Shown here one piece after another: positions 25,646 to 34,920 of a stretch of 64,000 nt of DNA. Numbering within the stretch: the stretch's first letter is position 1; every line of letters begins with the position of its first letter. Under the pieces are notes generated by a model. The model was not told the origin of the DNA, searched no databases, and saw only the letters and a program-made list of their open reading frames with translations. The position numbers and the translations under genes are program-made. The DNA is from Brevibacterium sp. ZH18. Lineage in GTDB: Bacteria; Actinomycetota; Actinomycetes; Actinomycetales; Brevibacteriaceae. The stretch spans positions 84,598 to 148,597 of the forward strand of contig NZ_JALDSX010000004.1 of assembly GCF_022748595.1 (NCBI RefSeq), given 5' to 3'.

Positions 25646-28495
25646 ATGCAGGATATCGAGACATCAACACGCGAATCGGTCTGTGACGATGAGATTTGGG
25701 GCCCAGAGGGGCAGCCGCTCGTCACCGTCATCATCTGCGGTTTCAACGACGAGGCGAATATCGCGAATGCCATACGGTCAGTGCTCAACCAAACTTTGCA
25801 TGCGACGGAGGCCGTCGTCGTCGACGACTGCTCCACTGACGAGACATTTGATCGGGCTTCAGCGATAGCCAACGAAGAACCAAGAGTGCGAGTCTTCAGA
25901 ACAGAGCACAACAGTGGTGGGCCTGGCGCACCACGCAATATAGGGCTTGCAGAAGCCAGGGGAGCTTTCGTGATGTTCTTGGACAGCGACGACGTCCTTG
26001 AAAGGCATGCCTGTTACAACCTGCTGCGAACCGCGGAAACATCCAAATCAGAACTGACAATGGGGCGCACAGGTCGATTTGAAGTTGCTACGAATCGTCA
26101 TTTTGGATGGCACGCTCGTCTCTATCGCGAAGAGGCTCATTACACGTCGATAGAAGACAACCCTGAGATGGCGATCGACACCATCTCAGTGGCTAAGCTC
26201 TACCGTCGAGATTTCATCGATCGCCTGAATCTGCGTTTCCTAGAGAATATGCATTATGAGGATCTCGTATTCACCGCCGAGGCGTTTGCCGGAGCGCGAG
26301 GGATCTCAGTCATCCCGGAGAAGGTCTACCAGTGGAATGTCTATCCGGTGAAGGTGCGGAAATCGATCACCAACCAGCGGGATGACATCAAGAATCTTCA
26401 GCATCGAAAGATCGCTCTCAAGAGGGTCATGGAGTTGGCTCCACGGAACGTCGTCCCTAATCTCCACGATCGCCTGCAGTTGAAGATCATCCGCCACGAT
26501 ACGAGGATTTATCTCAACGACATTGCCGACAAGACTTATCGGTCGATTGCTCCGGACGTGCTTGCCGAGTTGAGATCTCTGATCCTGTCGGTGCCAGAAC
26601 ATGTTATTGATTTGATTTCCACCTCGGAGAAGCTGCTCATGGCCGCGGCGCTGGCGATGGATGTAGATCTGGTTATTCGTATGATCAACGTCGCACGAGG
26701 GATCTACGACATCTATGGAGAACTGGCCTCTGACGCAGACTCGAGTCTGTGGGAACCGTCAGTTTTCGGCCAGTTCCCCGTAGGCTCATTGGAGCGGCGC
26801 CTGGCCACATTTGATCCGCGAGAGCTCGCTGACATTCCTTGGTACAACTTCAAGTGGTTTAACCGCGTCGACAAAGTGACCATCGATGCGCATAATTTGT
26901 TGACCATCAAAGGTGAGACACCCGACCCGTTCTCGAAGTTTGCAGGCGGAGATGTCAGCACCCGTGTGGTCATCAGAGAGCGGTGGGGCCACCAACGAGA
27001 GTGGACGGCTCCCTTCAACTTCACCAGAACCGAGAGCGGATGGATCAATTGGACAGTTGAGTTCCAATTTCCGGACGCAATAGATATGGCAATTCGTCCG
27101 AAGCTCTCCGTCCGGTTGGAACTGAGTGACGGAATCTCGTATTCATTGCAGCCTTTGAGAGCGAAACAGAAATTTGCTGGTGCCAGACAGATGACCACTC
27201 CGAAAGGACTGCTCCAGAGGGCCAGCAACGTGCGATACCAGCCCTATGCAACCGGGGTTGGCACGCTAGCTCTGCGCTCGGCCCGCATCAACAAACGCAG
27301 ACGCAAGGTGCGAGAGTATTTGGATCCGATCCTTGCACGAAGCAGTGCCCGACTCCAGGATCGCTACGATCCGCTTGAGCCGAGTGTGAGGGCGACGGAA
27401 GGAGCCAGGATCATAGGCGCGTCGAAAGACGCTGTTGACGAACACCTGGTCGTCGTCGAATCGCATATGGGAACTTCTCAGTTCGATTCCCCCCGGGACG
27501 TGGTCGATGAGCTGAAGAAGGCTCGACCCGATCTCAAGGTGATATGGTCGGCCGCACAGGACCAGAGGTGGACTCCCGGCCGTGACGACATCGTGGTTCG
27601 ACACACCGTCGACTATTACCGTACGTTGGCCAAAGCGCGCTTCATCATCGACAACCAGAGCCTGCCCGATGGGTTCGTGAAGAGGCCCGGACAGACCTAT
27701 CTGCAAACTTGGCACGGCATCCCCATCAAACGCATGGGCTTCGACGAGGATTCCTTCGCGTTCGCTTCTGCCGAAACAGCAGAGAATCTTCAGCGGAAGA
27801 TTGACTACTGGGACTACTTGAGTGTGCCGAGCACCTATTTCAAGGAAACTTTTGTACCCGCATATCGGTACCAAGGGGAGCTGCTTCCGCTGGGATCGCC
27901 GAGGAACGACATCCTAGTGAGAGAAGGCACTGATACAGCTGCGGCAAAAGCCCGTCTTGGGGTTGATCCGAGCCGTTCGACGGTACTGTATGCACCGACA
28001 TTCCGGAAGCCAGGTCGAACATCACTCGAACTGGACCTCAAGGAACTTGTGGATTCCTTGGGCGACGATGTTCAGGTGATGCTCCGGCCTCACTACCTCA
28101 ACCGGATCAAAGTGCCGGACCAGTACCGAGCAAACGTTGTCGATGTGTCGGCGGTGGGGGACACAGCTAGGGTTCTGTTGGCCGCTGATATGCTCGTTTC
28201 CGACTATTCCAGCATTATCTTCGATTTCCTCTCACTTGATCGTCCCGTGATTCTCTACACGTTCGACTTTGAGGACTATGTCTCGTCTGCGCGGGGAACG
28301 TACTTCGACCTTCGTAGTCATCGACCGGGGCCATTGGTGGCGACACAAGAAGAACTGGTCGACGCTATTCGCGAAGTCGTGAGCGGAAGTGACCGCTTTG
28401 CTGGTGAACGCCGAGCTTTCAGAGACCGCTTTGCAGGAGTCGAACCTGGTGACAGCGCGCAGACGACAATAGCAACGATTTGGGGCGGGAAATGA
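25646..28495 (+). CDS. Bifunctional GT2 glycosyltransferase / CDP-glycerol glycerophosphotransferase
   Basis: About 949 residues. N-terminal GT2 domain (VTVIICGFNDEANIANAI near 28, VVDDCSTDE near 60, metal-binding FLDSDDVLERH near 112), a middle linker with beta-rich segments, and a C-terminal glycerophosphotransferase domain (~610-940) with TYLQTWHGIPIKRMGFD, VLYAPTFRKPGR, VMLRPHY and MLVSDYSSIIFDF. One protein could thus add a sugar and a polyol phosphate in turn, suiting a glycosyl-polyol-phosphate repeat. The start is uncertain: ATG 25646 lies 80 bp after the previous stop with a weak ribosome site; the frame is open further upstream inside the preceding gene, but that stretch is not family-like. 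Its stop overlaps the next ATG. Confidence 0.85.
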   Translation: MQDIETSTRESVCDDEIWGPEGQPLVTVIICGFNDEANIANAIRSVLNQTLHATEAVVVDDCSTDETFDRASAIANEEPRVRVFRTEHNSGGPGAPRNIGLAEARGAFVMFLDSDDVLERHACYNLLRTAETSKSELTMGRTGRFEVATNRHFGWHARLYREEAHYTSIEDNPEMAIDTISVAKLYRRDFIDRLNLRFLENMHYEDLVFTAEAFAGARGISVIPEKVYQWNVYPVKVRKSITNQRDDIKNLQHRKIALKRVMELAPRNVVPNLHDRLQLKIIRHDTRIYLNDIADKTYRSIAPDVLAELRSLILSVPEHVIDLISTSEKLLMAAALAMDVDLVIRMINVARGIYDIYGELASDADSSLWEPSVFGQFPVGSLERRLATFDPRELADIPWYNFKWFNRVDKVTIDAHNLLTIKGETPDPFSKFAGGDVSTRVVIRERWGHQREWTAPFNFTRTESGWINWTVEFQFPDAIDMAIRPKLSVRLELSDGISYSLQPLRAKQKFAGARQMTTPKGLLQRASNVRYQPYATGVGTLALRSARINKRRRKVREYLDPILARSSARLQDRYDPLEPSVRATEGARIIGASKDAVDEHLVVVESHMGTSQFDSPRDVVDELKKARPDLKVIWSAAQDQRWTPGRDDIVVRHTVDYYRTLAKARFIIDNQSLPDGFVKRPGQTYLQTWHGIPIKRMGFDEDSFAFASAETAENLQRKIDYWDYLSVPSTYFKETFVPAYRYQGELLPLGSPRNDILVREGTDTAAAKARLGVDPSRSTVLYAPTFRKPGRTSLELDLKELVDSLGDDVQVMLRPHYLNRIKVPDQYRANVVDVSAVGDTARVLLAADMLVSDYSSIIFDFLSLDRPVILYTFDFEDYVSSARGTYFDLRSHRPGPLVATQEELVDAIREVVSGSDRFAGERRAFRDRFAGVEPGDSAQTTIATIWGGK

Positions 28496-29667
28496 CCAGA
28501 CAACAGTCGTTCGATCGAATCGTTCTCCTGGCAAACGACGTTGACCGTTTGGGCGGAGTCGGCAGATTCATCAATGAAATGGCCCTAGGTTTCCACTCTC
28601 GAGGATACGAGACCGAGCTCGTAGGAGTGTCGCCACCGCCAGCCGGCCATCGGCAGGTGGTCCAGCGTCCCGCTGAGATTGTCGTACGGACTCTGATGCC
28701 GGAATCTCCTCCTGAAGACTGGGTTCTTCGCTCCGACGCCGACAAGAGAGACAAGGCCCGTGTGGCTCGTCACGAACGACGGTTCGAGTTGCGAGAGATA
28801 GCTGTCGCACAGCTGCGCGAACTCATCGAATTCTGGGGCCCGAGGACTTTGATCATCTGTACACAGGTGTACGGCATGGAGCACATGCTCGAAGCCGGCT
28901 ATGATGCCGATGATTCGTCTCATCCCAGAGTGATCGGTCAGTACCATGGATCCTTTACAGGCGCACAGAACACCGGCAATGATCTGCGCAGAGTACTGAA
29001 GGCCTACGACACCGTCGATCGATCTGTTTTTCTGACGGCCGCTTATGCTGAAGAGTTTCGCAAGAAGGGACTCAACAATACTTACTGGGTGCCAAATCCA
29101 GTCGCGACACCGGCACATACAGAGAAAGAGCGCAGCAATACGTTCGTTGCGTTGGGACGATACGACGAGGAAAAGTCTTTGCACTACCTTCTCGCCGCGT
29201 GGAACGAAGTTTCAGAACAACTCCCTGATTGGCGGGTTGAACTCTACGGGGAGGGTCCCCTTCGGCCCCAGCTGCAGTCGATGATCGACGACAGGTCCAT
29301 TCCTCGGGCCCAGCTCATGGGCAAGACGGACCAAGTTGGTGAGGTGCTCATCGGCTCAAAAGTCCACGTCCTCACGTCGCAGGTTGAGGGCTTGCCTATC
29401 GCCATTGTCGAAGCCGGATTGTTGGGCGTCCCGACCGTGGCTTTCGATTGTTCCCCAGGCATTCGAGAGCTCATTGATTCGGAGCGCACTGGTCTCGTCG
29501 TACCGAAGAACAACGTCAGAGAATTGTCTGAAGCTATGTTGTCACTGGCGGAAGATCATGAAACGTTGTCGTCGATGTCAGAGGCATGCGCGGCTGAATC
29601 GAAGCGGTACGCACCCGGTAAGATTCTGGACCAGTGGGAGGATCTGTTCTTTCAGATGTCTCGCTGA
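28492..29667 (+). CDS. Family 4 (GT-B) glycosyltransferase
   Basis: 391 residues from ATG 28492 (ATGA overlap). GT4 features: N-terminal LLANDVDRLGGVGRFINEMA loop, C-terminal FVALGRYDEEKSLHYLLAAW near 220, and the nucleotide-binding VLTSQVEGLPIAIVEAGLLG (ExxxxxxxE motif) near 300, PTVAFDCSPGIRELI after it. Soluble retaining glycosyltransferase, last gene of the plus-strand wall-polymer run. Its donor cannot be deduced. 182 bp separate it from the convergent gene at 29850; the only hairpin there is weak. Confidence 0.87.
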   Translation: MTRQQSFDRIVLLANDVDRLGGVGRFINEMALGFHSRGYETELVGVSPPPAGHRQVVQRPAEIVVRTLMPESPPEDWVLRSDADKRDKARVARHERRFELREIAVAQLRELIEFWGPRTLIICTQVYGMEHMLEAGYDADDSSHPRVIGQYHGSFTGAQNTGNDLRRVLKAYDTVDRSVFLTAAYAEEFRKKGLNNTYWVPNPVATPAHTEKERSNTFVALGRYDEEKSLHYLLAAWNEVSEQLPDWRVELYGEGPLRPQLQSMIDDRSIPRAQLMGKTDQVGEVLIGSKVHVLTSQVEGLPIAIVEAGLLGVPTVAFDCSPGIRELIDSERTGLVVPKNNVRELSEAMLSLAEDHETLSSMSEACAAESKRYAPGKILDQWEDLFFQMSR

Positions 29668-29849
29668 GCGCTGAGAGAGTTAAGCGAGACCACTCCATCT
29701 AGGGCACAGCGTCTGTTCTCCGCTGCGGGGGCAGGCAGTATCGATTCCCGAACCGCAATTGCTCGCGGGAGTTCGTCAGTTGGCGGGAGTCGGCTGTGCT
29801 GTTCAGATCGCGGGACAGCGATCAGTAGCAATGGGACTCCTGGGCTCGT

Positions 29850-31151
29850 CTACTCGCTGGATTCGGCGTTGGTGCTTGTGTCGTGGAAGCCGACGAGATC
29901 CGATTCTCGGTGGGCAATCAGATCTGAAATTGCCGTAGTGAACAGTTTCGTTGAGGTGCCCCTGCTGCCTTCACCGAAGTAGAAGGTGCGCAGAAGCTGC
30001 CGAGCATCCGCCCTGTCGTCTCTGCTCAAAGCTCGTTCGAACATGTCGAAAGCGTGCTTGACCGTCGTCGAATCGATGACCGGAGTTGCTCGGCTGACCG
30101 GAGCTTCCTCGTTCAGAATCGATTCGTCGTTTCGCCGATCGGTGAGGACGAGAGGTTTTTGCGGGCACAGATAGAGGAAGTCGAGTCCGACACTCGAGAC
30201 ATCTGTGATGAGCATATCGACGGCATCGAACATCGCAAGGATGTCGCCCTGCATCAGGACCTGGTGTTGTTCAGCTTCTGCGTCGATGCGTTGATTCGCC
30301 TCCTCGAGCAATTCGAGAATGCGAGTGTTGGCCGCCTGCATCTGAGGGTCTTTCGACGACTCGACGCGGGGATGTGGTTTGTAGATGACCCGAGTGTTCG
30401 GCAGCGCAAGTGCGGATTCGATGATCTGAGGTCCGTAGAGATCAACTGATGTGTAGTTGTTGGAGTCGTTCTCGCCCTCCCAGGTGGGCGCATACATGAT
30501 CGTTCGGGCTGAAGTCGGTTCGAGCTCCAACGGTCTAATGATGTCGAGTTGAGGCCGTCCTACCTTGATCAAGGCGGCTTCGTCGAAGTCCAGGAGCGCT
30601 TTTCGATGCCGTTCGATGGCGGCATCGCCGGCAACGAAGACTTTGTCGTAGGACTTCGCCTGGTTCGAAACCATACTCAGTTTGTCGGATTCTCCATGAT
30701 TGACATGAACATGCACCATCGGCGCATATCCGAGCGACTGGAAGTTCGTCATCCCGTTATTGACATAGAGGGCAAGCTTGAAATCGTTCGCATGGTAAAA
30801 GGTATGCAGGGGATCGAACTTGCGCTTGAGCACAAGCGGAAGGTGTGTGACTTCGAGGGCTTCAAGCAATGCCGAGGGCTTGCGGAGAACGATCGCCACC
30901 TTGTGGTGTCGATCAAGTTCTTCGAGGACAGGTATCCACTGCTCCAACTGGTAGAACTTGGACTGAGTGTCTCCGAAATAGACGACGACTTCTGCTCTGA
31001 CGTAACTTCCGTCGTACTCTGCTTCGAGGCGGTCCCAGCGCTCTGATCCACGTATCCACCTGCTGGTGTTCTTCCACGCAGACGATCTCACGGCTGCCAG
31101 AGCCGTGTTGCGAATCAGATTCTTCAAGGTGGGCCTTTCGATGACGGTCAT
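29850..31151 (-). CDS. CDP-glycerol glycerophosphotransferase family protein
   Basis: 433 residues, same family and layout as the gene at 20475: FYQLEQWIPVLEEL near 66, VHVNHGESDKLSMVSNQ near 148, MYAPTWEGENDSNNY near 222, VIYKPHPRVESS near 262, and DMLITDVSSVGLDFL near 317. Predicted cytoplasmic-membrane-associated teichoic acid polymerase or primase. Both this protein and the one at 20475 share a short N-terminal YxLEQW element and HGES motif, suggesting paralogues with divided roles (primase versus polymerase). Transcribed toward 29667, 134 bp downstream of the Stealth gene on the same strand. Confidence 0.85.
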   Translation of the reverse strand: MTVIERPTLKNLIRNTALAAVRSSAWKNTSRWIRGSERWDRLEAEYDGSYVRAEVVVYFGDTQSKFYQLEQWIPVLEELDRHHKVAIVLRKPSALLEALEVTHLPLVLKRKFDPLHTFYHANDFKLALYVNNGMTNFQSLGYAPMVHVHVNHGESDKLSMVSNQAKSYDKVFVAGDAAIERHRKALLDFDEAALIKVGRPQLDIIRPLELEPTSARTIMYAPTWEGENDSNNYTSVDLYGPQIIESALALPNTRVIYKPHPRVESSKDPQMQAANTRILELLEEANQRIDAEAEQHQVLMQGDILAMFDAVDMLITDVSSVGLDFLYLCPQKPLVLTDRRNDESILNEEAPVSRATPVIDSTTVKHAFDMFERALSRDDRADARQLLRTFYFGEGSRGTSTKLFTTAISDLIAHRESDLVGFHDTSTNAESSE

Positions 31152-31285
31152 TCGGTGAGCAGCTGCTCCAGGCAGTCGGTATCACTCGTCATTCTATCCG
31201 GACATGACTGAACGGAGCGTGAGCGATGGGCACAGGGTTCAGCGTCGTGGTCAAGTTTTACAGGTGGTGCCGCCGAAGTCTTAAC

Positions 31286-32986
31286 CTAGACCTCGAAGGA
31301 GCTTTTGCAAGGAAAATATGCCTCGAGGAACTCGCCAACCTCATCATCGGAGAGCGCGTCAACGCCGTCCACGGGAGCGTCATTGAGACACATCGTTGAC
31401 CGGTCCCTCAGTCGCAGTGTGTCTCGCATGATCCACCGGTAGTTCTGATCTCGGATGTTGATGTAGCGGTAGCTGATCGAAGTCGCCACAGCTTTCCCAA
31501 CGATCTGCGCGTAATAATGATGCAGCTGATCGGCGACGATGTCATTGTGATGCCGGAAGCGGCTCGACCACGTGCGTTCGAAGGCATCTCGGAATCTATC
31601 TTCCATTTCGAATTGGACGCTTTTGAGCATGGAATACGGTGTGTGCTTGATCGCCCGGCTCACAGTGACTCCGAATTCGGATTCGAGCAGTCCGCGAATG
31701 TTACGAGTCAGGTTGAAATGCGGACCGTCTTCGGCAGTGGGCGCGCCGAAAGGGCGGTGATTCCTCGAGGGAAAGACTTTGGCCAACCCGGTGGGCAGGA
31801 AGAAGTCCTGAGGGCAAACCGGCTTTCCCAACATCACATCGTCATTGAGGTAGACGTAGTGCTCGCTGAGGTCGGGGATGTGGTGCAGCCGCGAGATGAT
31901 CGAATTGCTGTTGAACGTCGGCAGGTGGTCCGCAGCATCGTAGATATCGCTGTGGCTGATCATCCGAATCTTCGGATGATCCAGATTGAGCCAGGCTGGA
32001 ACCTGTCCGGAGGTGACGATGTAGATGCGACGAAACCAGGGGGCGAAGTACTCCACCGAACGCAGGGAGTATTTCAGCTCGTCTTTGGATTCGAAGCGGG
32101 CCTCATGATTCGCTTCGGGATGGTATTCGCTGCCAGAAAGCTGAGCTTCGAGTCTGCGTTTGGACTCGATCCACTCGGGGTCCGCGCCATCGACCCAAGT
32201 GTAGACGGCGTCGATCGGGAACGTGATGTCTTCAAGCATGGTTCGGTTGAGCACTGAGGGGACACGGCACGTTCTCCCTGCCTCGGTGCTTCCCGACTGG
32301 AGTGTGAACTCGTCTTCGGACATCAACTTCGCCGCCCGGTTCTCCGCGGGCGCCTCGATGGTCACTCGCGACTCCGTGGTGGTCTTCTTCCAGAACTCGA
32401 TCGTGCATCCGTACCGAAAACCGAACGCCCAGTTGGTGTCCCTGACCTTCTTCGGGGATGCAACGGTGATAATTCGGACGTCAGGATCTTCGCAGAGGCA
32501 CTCCACCTCTGTGAGGGCGACCGCAGTCGACTGTTGTGACTTGACGTAAGAGGGAGTCGAAGCGCTGGGGCGCATCAGAGCCGATGCGACCAGAGTCTTT
32601 GACTCTTCCCGGACGCCGATGCGGTATCCGTGACCGGAATAGTCCTCGACCAACCACCACTCGATGTCCCGTGCGTCGAGAGCGTCGGCAACGAAGTCGA
32701 AATTCTCCTGCGCAGCCTGCGGCGGCGACATCGTGTCGACGAGTACGTGGAGGAGATCCCCATGTCGTCCGATCTCCTCGGTGAGAGCGAACCCGTTCTT
32801 CTCCGACCGCCGTCTCTGAATTTGGCCTCTGCGTCGGTTCACTGTCCTGAGGGCCTTGAGTCCAGAACGACGCAGCCTGAGATATCTCTGCTCTCCCGAT
32901 GCTCTGATGATCACCGGTTTGGCCAGGCCCACGAGGGTTGCGCCCAGTCCGTTTTGCATAGTGTCCCACTTTCTTCCGATTTGCAT
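31286..32986 (-). CDS. Stealth-family phosphotransferase (first of a tandem pair by position)
   Basis: 566 residues with the Stealth conserved regions: DAVYTWVDGADPEWI (CR1) near 243, KDELKYSLRSVEYFAPWFRR (CR2) near 301, HTPYSMLKSVQFEME (CR3) near 448, and an RDQNYRWIM-type C-terminal region (CR4). Stealth proteins are hexose-1-phosphoryltransferases in capsule and teichoic-like polymers, linking sugars by phosphodiester bonds. The N-terminal ~200 residues form a separate variable domain. Its ATG at 32986 overlaps the upstream Stealth stop as TGATG; an alternative ATG at 32959 is possible. With the neighbour it could build a phosphodiester-linked repeat of two sugars. Confidence 0.85.
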   Translation of the reverse strand: MQIGRKWDTMQNGLGATLVGLAKPVIIRASGEQRYLRLRRSGLKALRTVNRRRGQIQRRRSEKNGFALTEEIGRHGDLLHVLVDTMSPPQAAQENFDFVADALDARDIEWWLVEDYSGHGYRIGVREESKTLVASALMRPSASTPSYVKSQQSTAVALTEVECLCEDPDVRIITVASPKKVRDTNWAFGFRYGCTIEFWKKTTTESRVTIEAPAENRAAKLMSEDEFTLQSGSTEAGRTCRVPSVLNRTMLEDITFPIDAVYTWVDGADPEWIESKRRLEAQLSGSEYHPEANHEARFESKDELKYSLRSVEYFAPWFRRIYIVTSGQVPAWLNLDHPKIRMISHSDIYDAADHLPTFNSNSIISRLHHIPDLSEHYVYLNDDVMLGKPVCPQDFFLPTGLAKVFPSRNHRPFGAPTAEDGPHFNLTRNIRGLLESEFGVTVSRAIKHTPYSMLKSVQFEMEDRFRDAFERTWSSRFRHHNDIVADQLHHYYAQIVGKAVATSISYRYINIRDQNYRWIMRDTLRLRDRSTMCLNDAPVDGVDALSDDEVGEFLEAYFPCKSSFEV

Positions 32987-34686
32987 CAGACCACGTCGAC
33001 CGCAGTTCGGTCTCGGCTTCCGGCGCTGGCCAGCTGAGAGCTGCGATCCGGCGAGGGCAGTTCGAAGCTCGAGGGAACAGGAAATCGGTCATCGAAGAAG
33101 CTCCGCACTGCTGTCTCGATCAAAGCTTGCTTCTCCTGCGGAATATACGTCTCATTGAGGCAACAGACATCGAGATCGGTCCGTCGGGCAATCCTTCCGA
33201 GCTGTAGTTCCAGATCCTCCCGAGACAGATCTACGAACTGGTACCCGATGTCGCCCTCGACGGACTTGCCCCGCGCATACGCATCGAAATGATGCAGCGA
33301 TGAGGGGATGGAGAAATCGATGGGGGAGCGGAACGGTGAGGCCGCCACCTGAGCGAACAGGGCAGGCTCCTCTCGCTCCATGGCCTCGAGGACAGGTCGC
33401 AGCTGCGCGTGCGGTGTGTGCTTGAACCGATGCGTCACGGTTCGTCCGTACTTGTCGAGCAGATAGTCGCGTCCTTGCTTCGCCGCCGAGATAATCGGCA
33501 GATCACGTGGCGACCATCCGTCGACGTCCAAGGGAACGACGGAGGGGAAGTGCTTCGCCAAACCGCTGCCGGTGTAGAAGAGTTCCGGATCGGTGGGGCG
33601 AAGGAAGAAGCAGTCATCATTGAGGTACAGATACCGATCACTCAGGCCCGCGATGTGATGGAGCTGGGACTCGATCGCGTGAGAGTTGAAGACCGGCAGG
33701 ACGGTGGGGTCGGTGAAGATGTCACGGTGGTCGACAACCGTGACCTGCGGGTGGCTGACGTTCAGCCACGGAGGAACCTGGTTGTCGGTGACGATGAAGA
33801 TGTGCCGTGCCCACGACGCGTAGTATTCCAGCGACCGCAGTGAATACTTCAGCTCGTCCCTGTTGGTGAACCGTGAATCAGCCAGCGCGCTGGGCTCAGT
33901 GAAGTTGAGGTCGACCTGGCCGCGTGCGTTTCGCATCCTGCGCAGCCATGCGGGATCCGCACCGTCCACCCAGGTGTAGACGATGTCGACCGGCTCGTGC
34001 AGCACCTTCAGGTGCGGAGCGGGCAGGCGCAACAGTGAGCCATTGGTGAGCGCATGCTGCCAGACGGCGGGTTCGATGTAGTCGAGAGCCAGATCATGCC
34101 CGGTGAGTTTGCGACGCAGAGTGCCGGGAAGATGGACCGCGCCGTCCGCACGCGGGACGTCCTGTTCGAGCCTGTCCCAGAACTCAACGGTCACTGCTTC
34201 TCTCGGAGTGCTCAGCTCTCTGCCGTTGAACGCGACGCAGTGACGCAGGCACCGGGCAGCGGCGATCCTGCTCGGATCCTTCTCCGCCTGCCCGGGGCTG
34301 ACCGGGACTCCAGCAGAGTCGAGCAGCTTCAGACTCCATGACTCGTCGGCCTTCGGGGCGAGTAGTCCGCGAGCGATCGCAGACAGCGCCGCCTCGGTCT
34401 GAGTGGCGGGAACGACGACGAATGGGGTGAAGGCACTCGGCTCCGGCAACTCGACGAAGTCGACCTCGAACTGCTCCAAGGCACGGCGCACATCTGCCAA
34501 GCTGGACGCCAGTGCTGAACGGGCGTCGTAGACATCATCGATGCGGTTCGCGGGTCGAATTGGGCGGGTGTTGATAGATCGCTGCCAGGCAAGTTCGCCG
34601 TGGCGCAGTTTCGAAATCCGGAGCTTGAACTTCGGTGTCAGTCGCCTCGCAATTGCAGAGCGTGCTGCTTTTGGTGAGTGCCACAA
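32986..34686 (-). CDS. Stealth-family phosphotransferase (TTG start)
   Basis: 566 residues if started at TTG 34686, which has AGGAGG 8 nt upstream; frames reaching 34851 extend into AT-richer non-coding DNA and lack ribosome sites. Stealth regions: DIVYTWVDGADPAWLRRM (CR1), NRDELKYSLRSLEYYASW (CR2), HTPHAQLRPVLEAMERE (CR3), and LSREDLELQL (CR4-like). The variable N-terminal ~230 residues differ from its neighbour. It is divergent from the XRE-TetR gene and coupled to the next Stealth gene. The paired, equal-length arrangement suggests duplication followed by specialisation for different acceptor sugars. Confidence 0.83.
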   Translation of the reverse strand: MWHSPKAARSAIARRLTPKFKLRISKLRHGELAWQRSINTRPIRPANRIDDVYDARSALASSLADVRRALEQFEVDFVELPEPSAFTPFVVVPATQTEAALSAIARGLLAPKADESWSLKLLDSAGVPVSPGQAEKDPSRIAAARCLRHCVAFNGRELSTPREAVTVEFWDRLEQDVPRADGAVHLPGTLRRKLTGHDLALDYIEPAVWQHALTNGSLLRLPAPHLKVLHEPVDIVYTWVDGADPAWLRRMRNARGQVDLNFTEPSALADSRFTNRDELKYSLRSLEYYASWARHIFIVTDNQVPPWLNVSHPQVTVVDHRDIFTDPTVLPVFNSHAIESQLHHIAGLSDRYLYLNDDCFFLRPTDPELFYTGSGLAKHFPSVVPLDVDGWSPRDLPIISAAKQGRDYLLDKYGRTVTHRFKHTPHAQLRPVLEAMEREEPALFAQVAASPFRSPIDFSIPSSLHHFDAYARGKSVEGDIGYQFVDLSREDLELQLGRIARRTDLDVCCLNETYIPQEKQALIETAVRSFFDDRFPVPSSFELPSPDRSSQLASAGSRDRTAVDVV

Positions 34687-34885
34687 GGTGACTTCCTCCT
34701 CAAAGTGCGGACAAACCAGCAATTGCAACGCTGCAGTCGTGGTCCTGTTGCCTCGGAGTCTATCCTCGGCGAGGGCAGATGATCGCCGCAACGCACCGAT
34801 GTTCATCAATAGCTGTGCCCGCGAACCGCGCATCGATCCGGGATGGCGCACTGTTGCGAAAAACTACTCAAAACACAAGTAACTC

Positions 34886-34920
34886 TTGCCAAAATCGCAA
34901 CTCCTGTGGATACTGAGTAA
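34886..34920 (+). promoter_or_regulatory. Promoter of the XRE-TetR regulator gene
   Basis: TTGCCA at 34886-34891 and GATACT at 34909-34914 are separated by 17 nt, a near-ideal vegetative promoter. The -10 ends 6 nt before GTG 34921, so the mRNA should be leaderless. The divergent Stealth gene starts 234 bp away. Confidence 0.6.

Noticed and set aside
29658..29690. Possible terminator (GTCTCGCT/AGCGAGAC) after the GT4 gene
   Set aside because: The 8-bp stem has a 17-nt loop, overlaps the stop codon and lacks a U-tract, so it is too weak to annotate.
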